A stretch of DNA of 64,000 nt, from the NCBI RefSeq assembly GCF_001636545.1, contig NZ_JFHK01000004.1, forward strand, positions 286,319 through 350,318, given 5' to 3'. Below the pieces are notes generated by a model that was not told where the DNA came from, ran no database searches, and worked only from the letters and a program-made list of their open reading frames with translations. The translations under genes were made by a program, and so were the position numbers. The DNA is from Kosmotoga arenicorallina S304 (GTDB lineage: Bacteria > Thermotogota > Thermotogae > Petrotogales > Kosmotogaceae). The stretch's first letter is position 1; the number at the start of each line of letters is the position of its first letter. Below are positions 9,337 through 18,015 of this stretch, one piece after another.

Positions 9337-10669
9337 CCTTAAAAGCACTCAAACGGGAAAGTTCAGTGATATCACCTGCACCAAGAAAAAGGATCACGGC
9401 TTTTTTCTGCTCCTCAACCCATTCGAGTACCTGGTGATAATCCACATAATGATGAGAAGGCACGTTATGCTTTCGTAAGCCATCAAGGACTTCTGTTTCA
9501 CTCAATGCACTGCTTCCTTTTTCATAAGCGTCATATAGCTTGAAGACACATACTTCGTCAGCGCCTTTCAAAGAAGCCGCGAATCTTCCATTCTCCCTCG
9601 CTAACCTTGAGTACCTATGTGGCTGAAACACGATTGCCAGCTTTCTATCCGGAAAGGCTTCTCGAGCTCCTTTTATTGTATTTCGTATTTCATCAGGAGT
9701 GTGTGCGTAGTCATCTATAAGATACAGGTCCTTTTCTTCGTTATAACCTCTGACGGTAAACCTTCTATCAGCCGAAACAAAACTTGCAAGGGAATTTCTT
9801 ATGATTTCAGGGCTGATATCAAACTGACGTGCCATCGCAATAGCTCCCAGAGCATTGTAGATGTTGTACTCGCCGGGCAGGTTGAGCTCAAAAACACCCA
9901 GAGAATTTTCAGCTTCAAAAACTTCAAAAGTTTGCCTTAATCCCTTTATAGAAAGCCTTTCAAATCGGTAATCGCTATCATATTTCCCAAAAGAAACACT
10001 TTCTTTGCCTTCAAATAGCATTCTTAGCATGTCATCATCGCGGTTGTATACAATCTTGCCTGAAACACCCTTAGAAAAAAGGATTAAATGATCCAAAAAA
10101 TGTTCGTGATTGTTTCCATAGTGCTCAAGGTGGTCAAAGCGAACATTTGTAAATAACGCGTGGTTAACTTTGAAAGAGGCGAAAAAGCCATCAGATTCAT
10201 CGAGTTCTGTTATTGCTATGGAGCTTCCCCGTCTGTAATTTTCATGTTCCAAAAAAGGAACCTTTCCTCCCAGGAAAACTGTCGGGTCTTTTCCGGCATC
10301 TATGAATATCTTCGAAAGCATTGCAGTAGTAGTTGTCTTCCCATCTGTACCTGTGACACAGATTGATTGTTTTTCAGAGAGAACTCTTTTCAAAAGCTCC
10401 ATACGGTAAAGAACTGGAATGCCATTTTTCACCGCGGCGACAAGCTCAGGATTGTTTCCAGAAATCGCAGTCGTCCTGACTACTATGTCAGGACTGCTTA
10501 TGTTGTGAGGGGAGTGGCCTATCATGATTTGTATGTTTTTTCCTCTTAAATATTCAACTCTCTCATTTTCCTCAAAATTTGAGCCACAAATAACATGTCC
10601 CTCAGCCGCTAAATGAAGTGCGAGACCGCTCATGCCAATCCCGCCAATTCCAATAAAATGATATTTCAA
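9320..10669 (-). CDS. murC: UDP-N-acetylmuramate--L-alanine ligase MurC
   Basis: 449 residues. It adds L-alanine to UDP-MurNAc, the first amino acid of the peptide stem, using ATP. Features are the N-terminal GIGGIGMSG nucleotide loop, the ligase ATP loop VTGTDGKTTTT near residue 105, and the family histidine in FDHLEHYG. The start is TTG, which forms a TTGA overlap with the murG stop and has GGGAGGA upstream. It is the last gene of the murein cluster; ddl, ftsQ, ftsA and ftsZ, which often follow, are absent. The 3' end overlaps the convergent radical SAM gene by 17 bases, with no visible terminator. Confidence 0.95.
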   Translation of the reverse strand: MKYHFIGIGGIGMSGLALHLAAEGHVICGSNFEENERVEYLRGKNIQIMIGHSPHNISSPDIVVRTTAISGNNPELVAAVKNGIPVLYRMELLKRVLSEKQSICVTGTDGKTTTTAMLSKIFIDAGKDPTVFLGGKVPFLEHENYRRGSSIAITELDESDGFFASFKVNHALFTNVRFDHLEHYGNNHEHFLDHLILFSKGVSGKIVYNRDDDMLRMLFEGKESVSFGKYDSDYRFERLSIKGLRQTFEVFEAENSLGVFELNLPGEYNIYNALGAIAMARQFDISPEIIRNSLASFVSADRRFTVRGYNEEKDLYLIDDYAHTPDEIRNTIKGAREAFPDRKLAIVFQPHRYSRLARENGRFAASLKGADEVCVFKLYDAYEKGSSALSETEVLDGLRKHNVPSHHYVDYHQVLEWVEEQKKAVILFLGAGDITELSRLSAFKVNSAR

Positions 10670-11739
10670 CGCGATTCCTCCCGAATTATGTTTTCAATGA
10701 TTAACTCGACTGGTTCTTTTAAAACATGGATGGTCGATGTTTTCCTACTCAGGCTATTTACAATTCTGGAAAGAAGCAGCTCTGCTGTGACTGCATCTTC
10801 AAGTATAACACATCCAAGACCAAGTTTTTCTAAAATAACAGCGTTATGATACTGATGATTTTCCGCCGCCCCGTTCCAGGGTATAACGATGGCTCTTCTG
10901 TTGTAATTAACTATTTCTGCAATTGAAGTAGCTCCCCCTCTTGATATTACCAGGTCTGCTTTAGCCACATACTCATGAAGGTCGTAAATATATTCAAAAG
11001 TCTTGACAAAGGAATATTTTTCAAACTTTTGGGGGTCTTCTCCTCTTCCAGTTATGTGCAAAAATTGAAAATCATGTTTATCGCTATTAATTAATTCATA
11101 GAGTTCCAGCATTTTTTTATTGATAAAGGATGACCCCTGGCTTCCACCCATGACAACTATAAGGGGTTTGCTCATGTCAAATTTCAGTTCTTCGAAAACC
11201 TCTTCGCGGTTTTTATAAACTCGCCTAACAGGATTACCGGTAAAACGGGCTTTGTGTGAGAATTTTCCGAACTTTTCGATGCTCTCTTTAAAGCTCACAA
11301 AGATTGCTGTAGCATATTTTGCGAGTTTTTTATTAGCCATACCCGGTAAGGCGTTTTGCTCATGCAAATAAATAGGTATATTGAGCTTACTGGCAGCAAG
11401 AACAACTGGAAAAGATATATAGCCACCACTTGAAAATAGAAAATCTGGCCTGAATTCTTGCAACTCTTTTTTTACAATTCTTGTTTGCATCAAATGTTTA
11501 ATTACTATACCTACATTTGATGGTTTATATATTGGCCTTATTAATCCGTGTACATTCAGTGGTATTTTCTTTACTTCTGCAAAATCCTGATCAACCCTTT
11601 TATCATCAAGGCGTCCAGCAATTGTGAAGTAAAGGAATTCAGTATCAAATTTTTCTGACAGCCTTTGAGCAACTGCCAGTATGGGGTAATAATGGCCACC
11701 AGTTCCTCCGCCACATAAAGCAACCTTTAGTTTAGCCAA
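10666..11739 (-). CDS. murG: N-acetylglucosaminyl transferase MurG
   Basis: 357 residues from the TTG at 11739, which has AGGAGG six bases upstream; a longer frame from 11760 would put the ribosome site inside the gene. MurG is the membrane-associated GT28 enzyme that adds GlcNAc to lipid I to form lipid II. The N-terminal CGGGTGGHYYP loop, the GGSQGS motif and the SRGGATSIAE segment near residue 260 are all diagnostic. It overlaps ftsW upstream by 8 bases and murC downstream by 4, which indicates coupled translation in the cluster. Confidence 0.95.
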   Translation of the reverse strand: MAKLKVALCGGGTGGHYYPILAVAQRLSEKFDTEFLYFTIAGRLDDKRVDQDFAEVKKIPLNVHGLIRPIYKPSNVGIVIKHLMQTRIVKKELQEFRPDFLFSSGGYISFPVVLAASKLNIPIYLHEQNALPGMANKKLAKYATAIFVSFKESIEKFGKFSHKARFTGNPVRRVYKNREEVFEELKFDMSKPLIVVMGGSQGSSFINKKMLELYELINSDKHDFQFLHITGRGEDPQKFEKYSFVKTFEYIYDLHEYVAKADLVISRGGATSIAEIVNYNRRAIVIPWNGAAENHQYHNAVILEKLGLGCVILEDAVTAELLLSRIVNSLSRKTSTIHVLKEPVELIIENIIREESR

Positions 11740-12832
11740 TATCTTCCTCCTCTTTTTCAAGAATAATGGAAAATACTACCCCGAGCCCAAGAATCAGAGA
11801 CATTAAGGAAGACCCGCCATAACTTACAAAGGGGAGCGTAACTCCAGTTGGGGGGAATAATCCAAGATTTACGCCTATGTTCACGCTTGCTTGAAGAAAA
11901 ACATAAAAAGCAAAACCTATTACGAAAAGCTTACCTTCGGTATTTTTTATGTATCTCAAGGCTATCTGTGAAAGTACCATGACAAAACCTACATAAGAAA
12001 ACATTAGAAGAAACATGCCAATTATTCCCCATTCTTCACCGATGGTAGCAAAAATGAAATCCGAATAACTAACGGGAAGGTAATATTTAACTACTCCCAT
12101 TCCAAGGCCTCTACCGAAAAGATCACCGGAAGAGATGGCCATAAGGCTGTAAGATACCTGTTCGTGGCCTTGTCCTCTTAATGAAGAGAAGAATTCTGAC
12201 AATCTTTCAAGCTGGTAAGGTTTTATGAGATCTGCTTTCAGCATGATAAATCCAAGCAGAATCACAACTAAAAACAAAACTATTAGATGTGCGGGTTTGA
12301 CTCCACCTAAAATCATCATTATCAGTACAATTGAAAGCATAATAATCGAAGTTGACAGATCAGGTTCAATAAATGTCAACCCGATAATCGGGGCGGAAAG
12401 AAGAATCGGTAAAATTATTGTGTTCCAGAAGTTTGATTTTTCCCTGTTCAATTTTCCGAAGTGAACAGCCAAAATCAAGAGTAAAACGAGTTTTGCGAAT
12501 TCAGAAACCTGTATAGTAAAGTTTCCAAACTCAATCCACCTGTGAGATCCACCCCTGCTTTGGGAGAAAAGAACGAACACAAGGAGAGAAATGATTGCTG
12601 GATAATAGAACGGGAACGAAAGGCGAAAATGAGTTCTTCCACCCATAAAGATGGCTATAGATGCAAGCAATAGACCTATAAAAAAGGATATCAGTTGCCT
12701 CTGGAGATATTCAGAAGCATAAAAGCCTATCAGCCTTGCTTCCATGCTCAGGCCTGCACTGTATATAAAAACAAATCCCATAGCAAGCATGATGCTTACA
12801 AAAACACTTAAAATGATTATCTGGCTTTTCAT
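11732..12832 (-). CDS. ftsW: SEDS-family peptidoglycan polymerase FtsW
   Basis: 366 residues with about ten predicted membrane segments. SEDS proteins polymerise glycan strands from lipid II together with a class B penicillin-binding protein. Typical features are FIEPDLSTS in the middle and the C-terminal GLFPPTGVTLPFVSYGGSS stretch. Position between murD and murG favours FtsW (division) over RodA (elongation); this is a context inference. No cognate ftsI is present in the cluster. The ATG overlaps the murD stop. Confidence 0.93.
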   Translation of the reverse strand: MKSQIIILSVFVSIMLAMGFVFIYSAGLSMEARLIGFYASEYLQRQLISFFIGLLLASIAIFMGGRTHFRLSFPFYYPAIISLLVFVLFSQSRGGSHRWIEFGNFTIQVSEFAKLVLLLILAVHFGKLNREKSNFWNTIILPILLSAPIIGLTFIEPDLSTSIIMLSIVLIMMILGGVKPAHLIVLFLVVILLGFIMLKADLIKPYQLERLSEFFSSLRGQGHEQVSYSLMAISSGDLFGRGLGMGVVKYYLPVSYSDFIFATIGEEWGIIGMFLLMFSYVGFVMVLSQIALRYIKNTEGKLFVIGFAFYVFLQASVNIGVNLGLFPPTGVTLPFVSYGGSSLMSLILGLGVVFSIILEKEEEDIG

Positions 12833-14157
12833 CTCATCATACCGGCTGTTTTTCTAAGATTTTTAACTTCATTTATGAAATCTTCACCCCGTTCTTTGTA
12901 GTTCCTGTACCTATCGAAGCTCGAACCTCCCGGACTAAACAAGACCACATTGCCTGCAAGAGCTGCTTTATGTGCCTTTTCTACAGCCTGCTTCATATTG
13001 TCTACCACTTCGTAAGAAATATCATGATCGAGTTTTTCCACTAATCCAAGTTCATCCCCGATGATAATGACCTTTTTGAGCATTTTTAACCTGGGCAATA
13101 ATTCGTTAAAACTTTCATCTTTTCCCTTGCCTGCGAGAATTAAAACAATATCAGAAGGCTGAAAGTTTTCCAGCGCTTTGACCACAGCATGAGCATTTGT
13201 TGCCTTTGAATCGTCGATATAGCAAACCCCTTCAATGGTTTCCACTTTCATCAACCTATGTCTTGGATATTTATAGGATACCAGTTTTTCGAGGGCATCG
13301 AACACTGAGATACCTGAAAAATGGGCTAACGCAATTGCAACCAGGGCATTTTCCCAATTATGCCTAGTCGTGATGTACCTGGTCAGGTCAAGCCTCACTT
13401 TATGGAAGTTCATAATGCCATCTTTAACGGATAAAAGCCCTTTACCTTTTAATGAGAAGGGTACGATATGAGCATTTCGCTGGATGTCGAATTTATTAAC
13501 CAGATCCTCTTGCAGTATCGAGTACTCAGAAGTTAAAGTGATTATCTTTTTCTTCTGAGCCAGATATTCTGAAAAGGTACCATGATAATCGAGATGGTCT
13601 TCCGCCACATTCAGCACACTTGAAAGGTGAAAAACAGGTTCTTTTGAATCAAACCAGTTCAACTGAAAGGAACTAACTTCCAGAACATAAAAATCGTAAT
13701 CATCTTTCATTGCAGTCGCCAGAGGAACTCCAATGTTTCCGCCGACAAAGACGTTAAGCCCCTTTTCCTTCATTATGTGCCCAAGCATTGATGTTGTAGT
13801 GGTTTTTCCGTTAGTTCCTGTTATACCTATAAAAACACCTTTTTTTCTTTTCTTAAGCTCTTTCAGTGAAAACTCGAGCTCTGTTGTTACGGGTTTTCCA
13901 GAAGAAATTATCCTCCGCCCGATGGCACTGCGAGGTGAAATACCCGGACTCATAACAAAAAAATCTGATTCGAGAATTTTTTCTGTGTGGCCGTCCTGCT
14001 CAAAGAATATTCCCTCATCTTCAAGATACGCTCTATATTCTTCATGAACTTTTCCTTGCTCGGAAATAAGACATTCCCATTCTGGATAAGTACTTCTTAT
14101 GTATTTCAAAAGTTCAAAATTCGAGGCTCCCAGACCGACAAATCCAATTTTCTTCAC
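12829..14157 (-). CDS. murD: UDP-N-acetylmuramoylalanine--D-glutamate ligase MurD
   Basis: 442 residues from the GTG at 14157, which overlaps the mraY stop as GTGA and follows GGAGGGG; a longer TTG start at 14172 has its ribosome site inside the frame. MurD adds D-glutamate to the nucleotide precursor. The ATP loop GITGTNGKTTTTSM is present near residue 110, as are the VSSFQL and NVAEDHLDYHG segments. In Thermotoga maritima MurD is reported also to add D-lysine; whether this enzyme does so cannot be told from sequence. Confidence 0.94.
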   Translation of the reverse strand: MKKIGFVGLGASNFELLKYIRSTYPEWECLISEQGKVHEEYRAYLEDEGIFFEQDGHTEKILESDFFVMSPGISPRSAIGRRIISSGKPVTTELEFSLKELKKRKKGVFIGITGTNGKTTTTSMLGHIMKEKGLNVFVGGNIGVPLATAMKDDYDFYVLEVSSFQLNWFDSKEPVFHLSSVLNVAEDHLDYHGTFSEYLAQKKKIITLTSEYSILQEDLVNKFDIQRNAHIVPFSLKGKGLLSVKDGIMNFHKVRLDLTRYITTRHNWENALVAIALAHFSGISVFDALEKLVSYKYPRHRLMKVETIEGVCYIDDSKATNAHAVVKALENFQPSDIVLILAGKGKDESFNELLPRLKMLKKVIIIGDELGLVEKLDHDISYEVVDNMKQAVEKAHKAALAGNVVLFSPGGSSFDRYRNYKERGEDFINEVKNLRKTAGMMR

Positions 14158-15089
14158 CAATAACCCCTCCAACCGAGTAATCCAAGTAATGAAAATCCAA
14201 GTGCTATGATGGAAAATCTGAAAGCAATTTTCGACTCATGCCAGCCTAAAAGTTCAAAATGGTGATGAACAGGAGCCATCTTAAAAACTCTCTTGTTTCG
14301 CAATTTAAAAGAACCCACTTGAATGATATCACTCAAAGTTTCTACAACAAATATAAAGCCAAAGAGAAACAGATAAATTTCCCGCCCTGTCATAGCCAGA
14401 GATGCCGCCAAAATGCCTCCAAGGGAAAGGGATCCAGTATCGCCCATGAAAACTTTTGCTGGATACCAATTGTGCCACAAAAAGCCTAAAAGCGCACCTA
14501 TCAATGCAGAATACAAAGAACCATGATATCCCAAAATAATCAATGGAAACACCGATGCAATATACACACTACCAGCCAGGCCATCAACACCATCGGTAAT
14601 ATTCACCGCATTTGCTGTTCCCACTATCGCTGTCATGGCAAAGGGAAAATAAAGAAATCCTATATCGATGCTTTTCTTAGAAAAGGGTATGAGAAGATGT
14701 GTATGGGGATTGACGCGTTGGATCATGTACACAATGAAAAACGCTATAAAAAATTCCAGTATCAGCCTTGTTAAAGCGCTTATACCTGAAGAATTTCTCT
14801 TTATCAGCTTTGCTAAATCATCCATGGCACCAACAATTCCAAAAAGAACCCCTGTTGTAACAGGGATAATTAAATTGTGATCTTTACTGAAAAAAGTTAC
14901 AGCTAACAACACCACGGGTATAAAAACCAACCCTGCTGATGTGGGGGTTCCCGTTTTATGATTGTGCAGATCCGGTCCCTCTTCCCGGATAAACTGCCCG
15001 ATTTTGTTTTTTCTTTGCAAATTTTCAAATGGATACAGAAGCAGGAGTACCCCAAAAAAAGAAAGAAAGAAAAGCATCAGCTCATTCAT
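14154..15089 (-). CDS. mraY: Phospho-N-acetylmuramoyl-pentapeptide transferase MraY
   Basis: 311 residues, about ten membrane segments. MraY transfers phospho-MurNAc-pentapeptide to undecaprenyl phosphate, forming lipid I. Motifs are GTPTSAGL near the N-terminus, DDLAK, NITDGVDGLAG in the middle, MGDTGSLSLGG, and the conserved histidine cluster APVHHHFE near the C-terminus. The protein is slightly short compared with E. coli MraY, as in other thermophiles. It overlaps murF by 8 bases and murD by 4. Confidence 0.95.
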   Translation of the reverse strand: MNELMLFFLSFFGVLLLLYPFENLQRKNKIGQFIREEGPDLHNHKTGTPTSAGLVFIPVVLLAVTFFSKDHNLIIPVTTGVLFGIVGAMDDLAKLIKRNSSGISALTRLILEFFIAFFIVYMIQRVNPHTHLLIPFSKKSIDIGFLYFPFAMTAIVGTANAVNITDGVDGLAGSVYIASVFPLIILGYHGSLYSALIGALLGFLWHNWYPAKVFMGDTGSLSLGGILAASLAMTGREIYLFLFGFIFVVETLSDIIQVGSFKLRNKRVFKMAPVHHHFELLGWHESKIAFRFSIIALGFSLLGLLGWRGYW

Positions 15090-16413
15090 TTTTCATTATC
15101 TTCTCCTTGAAAGCGTTAAGCACTTTTTCTAACATGACGCTTCTTGAAGCTTTGAAGTAAACAATGGTTCTTTTTTTTACATGTTTAACCAGCCAATTCA
15201 CTATATCCTCAACAGAATTACTAACAAGAGAAGGGGTAACAAGCTCGGTAACGTATTCTACCTGAGGGTCTGCTGTATAAAGCACTATACTGTCAAAATC
15301 CCGCAAAAGCTCTGCGAGCTTATGATGCGCTGCTTTTGAATGGCTTCCCTGCTCAAGAATGGAACCAATTACTGCTATCTTTTCTCCTTTGGATAACCTG
15401 GAAATCGCTTCAACAGCAACCATTACAGATTCTATACTGCTGTTGTAACAGTCATTTATCACTCTTATTCCAGAGTAGTCATGAACTTTGAACCTGTTAT
15501 CAAAGGGAAGGGTTGAGTCCAGAAGAAGAAGTTCTGGCAGTTCTATTCCCATGGCATGCATTGTTAAATATGCAGCCATTAAACTCTTGATCTGACCCTT
15601 GTTCCAAATCCCTTTCAACCTTATCAAGCGCTTGTTACCGCTGAAATCAAGCACAACCATTGTATTGCCATTCATATAATAGTATTCATCAAGCAGAAGA
15701 AGGCCTTTTGTTTCACCAAAAAGTAATGTCCTGAACGTTGCCCTTTCCAATCTTTTGACCAACCTACTATTATCACCATTAGCTACTGCGGTATCATGAT
15801 CTCTGAGTTCTGAGAAGACAGAGAACTTCTCGTCAAAAAGCTCATTATAGGACTTATAATTTCCAAGATGAGCAGTCCCTATATTGGTCAAAATCGATAT
15901 ATTGGGTTTTACAAGCTCTATTAATCTTTTTATGTCGCCTTTTTTATCAGCTGCAAGCTCAAAAATCCCATATCGGGATGCATTGAGTTCCTCTCTTTTT
16001 TCAAGAATGGCAAGCGGAAGACCGATCTCGGTGTTGTAATTACCGGGGGTTTTAAAGGTAGGCTCCATTTTCGTAAGGGCTTGATGCAGCAATTCCTTTG
16101 TAGTAGTTTTGCCATTTGAACCTGTGATGCCTATTCTGAACTCGATTTTTGAAGTCTGCAATATTTTCTTTGCTGATTCCAGAAGAAGTCTGCCTGGGTC
16201 TTCCGCAAAAAATACCCTTTCATCTGAAATTTTCTTAGAGGTCACAGCTGAAAAAGCGCCCCGTTTAAGGGCGTCTATAACAAAATCATTTCCATCAGAG
16301 TGTTTCCCTTTCAAAGCTATGAAAACATCACCGGGTTCTACTTTTCTTGAATCTATCTTTAACTTTTTTCCATCCGTCAGTTTTAGAAACTCAGTGATAA
16401 TCTCTTCATTCAT
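15082..16413 (-). CDS. murF: UDP-MurNAc-tripeptide--D-alanyl-D-alanine ligase MurF
   Basis: 443 residues from the ATG at 16413; a GTG directly before it at 16416 is an alternative start in the same frame. MurF adds D-Ala-D-Ala to the tripeptide precursor. The ATP loop GITGSNGKTTTKE and the following KTPGNYNTEIGLPL stretch identify it. The centre contains ILTNIGTAHLGN, typical for MurF. It overlaps the murE stop and the mraY start. A GGAGG lies 14 bases upstream, too far to be ideal, so translation is probably coupled to murE. Confidence 0.93.
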   Translation of the reverse strand: MNEEIITEFLKLTDGKKLKIDSRKVEPGDVFIALKGKHSDGNDFVIDALKRGAFSAVTSKKISDERVFFAEDPGRLLLESAKKILQTSKIEFRIGITGSNGKTTTKELLHQALTKMEPTFKTPGNYNTEIGLPLAILEKREELNASRYGIFELAADKKGDIKRLIELVKPNISILTNIGTAHLGNYKSYNELFDEKFSVFSELRDHDTAVANGDNSRLVKRLERATFRTLLFGETKGLLLLDEYYYMNGNTMVVLDFSGNKRLIRLKGIWNKGQIKSLMAAYLTMHAMGIELPELLLLDSTLPFDNRFKVHDYSGIRVINDCYNSSIESVMVAVEAISRLSKGEKIAVIGSILEQGSHSKAAHHKLAELLRDFDSIVLYTADPQVEYVTELVTPSLVSNSVEDIVNWLVKHVKKRTIVYFKASRSVMLEKVLNAFKEKIMKNE

Positions 16414-17909
16414 CACCTTTTTATGAGCCTCCGAAATTTCACATCGAGAATATGCTTGACCATTTCCTTGTCATTGAAAGGGATTAACTCATTATCAACA
16501 ACCTGAAATTCCTCATGCCCTCTGCCCGCAATTACCACCATATCCTGTCTGTTAGCAAGAGTTAGTCCGACAGATATTGCTTCTTTTCTATCCGGGATAA
16601 CCAGATAAGGTTTCAGCTTGTTGATCCCTTCTTCTATATCTTTTAGAATTTCTTCCGGATCTTCATGCTTGGGGTCATCTGAAGTGAGGATTACCACATC
16701 TGAAAATCTTGATGCGACCTCACCCATAAGTGGGCGTTTACCTTTGTCCGCATTTCCGCCAGCACCAAAAACAAGTATTATCCTTCCTTCAACGAGCCTT
16801 CTGGCGGTTTTCAGCAATTTTTCAAGGGCATCAGGAGTATGGGCAAAATCTACTACCACTTCAAATCCGTATTTGGAAGCCTCTTCTACAAATTCAAATC
16901 TTCCGGGAACTCCGGTAAAGGTGGAAATAGCCTCAATTATATGCGCTGTGTCATAGTTAAGTGCTTCCATAATCGCAATAACCGCAGCCACATTGTAAGC
17001 ATTGTGCTCTCCTATAAGCCTGGTGTAAACTTTCTGGGTCGAACCAAAGGGAGTCGATATGTCAAAATACATACCAGAACGAGTCATCTCAAGGTTTTCT
17101 ATTCTGTAGTCTGATTCATCACCGAATCCATAAGTAAGGATTTGACCACGCTGGAGCTGGATATCTGCAATGTTTATTCTGTCAGCGTTGACTACGGCCT
17201 TTCCAGAAGGTTTAATCAAATTAAACAGCTTCAGTTTGGTTGCATAATAGTCCTCAAAGGATTCGTGGAAATCCAGATGATCCCTGGTAACATTGCTGAT
17301 AGCCGCTACATCGAAGCGCATGCCCGAGACCCTGTGCATTGCCAGGGCATGAGAAGAAACTTCCATTACGAAGTATTCGTAATTTTCTTCAACAGATTTC
17401 TTAAGATATTTTGCAAGGACCGGAGCTCCAGGTGTGGTGTTTTTAGGATTCCTGGATTCCTTGCCAGCAATATAGTTAACTACCGTGCCTACAAGCGAGC
17501 ATTTTTTTTCGAAAGTATCAAGAACATGCTTAACCAATGTTGTGATGGTAGTCTTTCCATTTGTACCGGTAACGCCAATTGTGATGAGTTTTTCGTAGGG
17601 GTGATCCGCCTGCTCCATAAACAACATCGCTTCAGCTTTTCTGCTGTTTTTTACATAAATAACCGGAATTTTAATTTGGTCTGATTCGATTGGTCTTTCT
17701 GCGATTAAAGCAGTTGCACCCTTTTCCTGAAGGTCCTCCGCAAGGACGTGAGAATCGAAATAAGTTCCTTTGATGCAGATAAAGAGATCATTGGGCTTGA
17801 GAAAACGGGAGTTACTTACGATTGAAGAAATGTCTGGATCGATCCCATCCATATTTATCGTTTGAAGGACGAGATCTCCGAGGAGCTCAATAACGCGGGA
17901 TAACTTCAT
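16413..17909 (-). CDS. murE: UDP-MurNAc-L-Ala-D-Glu ligase MurE (probably lysine-adding)
   Basis: 498 residues, full length. MurE adds the third amino acid of the peptide stem. The ATP loop VTGTNGKTTITT is present near residue 110, and the carbamylated-lysine region follows normally. The substrate-binding tetrapeptide, DNPR in meso-diaminopimelate enzymes, is DDPK here (residues 411-414). Thermotoga maritima MurE, which has DDPR, uses L- and D-lysine, so lysine is the likely substrate; this is inference from one motif. It is the first gene of the seven-gene cluster. Its ATG follows GGGGGGTG, and a promoter lies 26 bases upstream. Confidence 0.94.
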   Translation of the reverse strand: MKLSRVIELLGDLVLQTINMDGIDPDISSIVSNSRFLKPNDLFICIKGTYFDSHVLAEDLQEKGATALIAERPIESDQIKIPVIYVKNSRKAEAMLFMEQADHPYEKLITIGVTGTNGKTTITTLVKHVLDTFEKKCSLVGTVVNYIAGKESRNPKNTTPGAPVLAKYLKKSVEENYEYFVMEVSSHALAMHRVSGMRFDVAAISNVTRDHLDFHESFEDYYATKLKLFNLIKPSGKAVVNADRINIADIQLQRGQILTYGFGDESDYRIENLEMTRSGMYFDISTPFGSTQKVYTRLIGEHNAYNVAAVIAIMEALNYDTAHIIEAISTFTGVPGRFEFVEEASKYGFEVVVDFAHTPDALEKLLKTARRLVEGRIILVFGAGGNADKGKRPLMGEVASRFSDVVILTSDDPKHEDPEEILKDIEEGINKLKPYLVIPDRKEAISVGLTLANRQDMVVIAGRGHEEFQVVDNELIPFNDKEMVKHILDVKFRRLIKR

Positions 17910-17934
17910 TGATCACCCCCCTTTCAATGGTTGT

Positions 17935-17963
17935 ATTTTATCATCTATTAGCGAACTTGACAA
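17935..17963 (-). promoter_or_regulatory. Promoter of the murE-murC cluster
   Basis: On the minus strand, TTGTCA (17958-17963) and TAAAAT (17935-17940) are separated by exactly 17 bases. The -35 box overlaps the -35 box of the divergent hrcA promoter. Confidence 0.7.
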
Positions 17964-17985
17964 TAAGAAAGCAAAATGCTAATAT
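17957..17985 (+). promoter_or_regulatory. Promoter of the hrcA-grpE-dnaJ operon
   Basis: A consensus TTGACA (17957-17962) is followed after 17 bases by TAATAT (17980-17985). The expected start of transcription, about 17992, falls within the CIRCE element. Confidence 0.85.
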
Positions 17986-17988
17986 AGA

Positions 17989-18015
17989 TTAGCAGTCTAT
18001 CGAGGTGAGTGCTAA
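17989..18015 (+). promoter_or_regulatory. CIRCE operator (HrcA binding site)
   Basis: TTAGCAGTC, nine bases, then GAGTGCTAA. This is the CIRCE inverted repeat with one mismatch in the left arm (consensus TTAGCACTC). It covers the transcription start, the ribosome site and the first base of the hrcA ATG, so HrcA should repress its own operon. Confidence 0.92.

Noticed and set aside
17142..17684. A 180-residue plus-strand frame opposite murE
   Set aside because: Antisense shadow of murE, and its sequence has no recognisable features.
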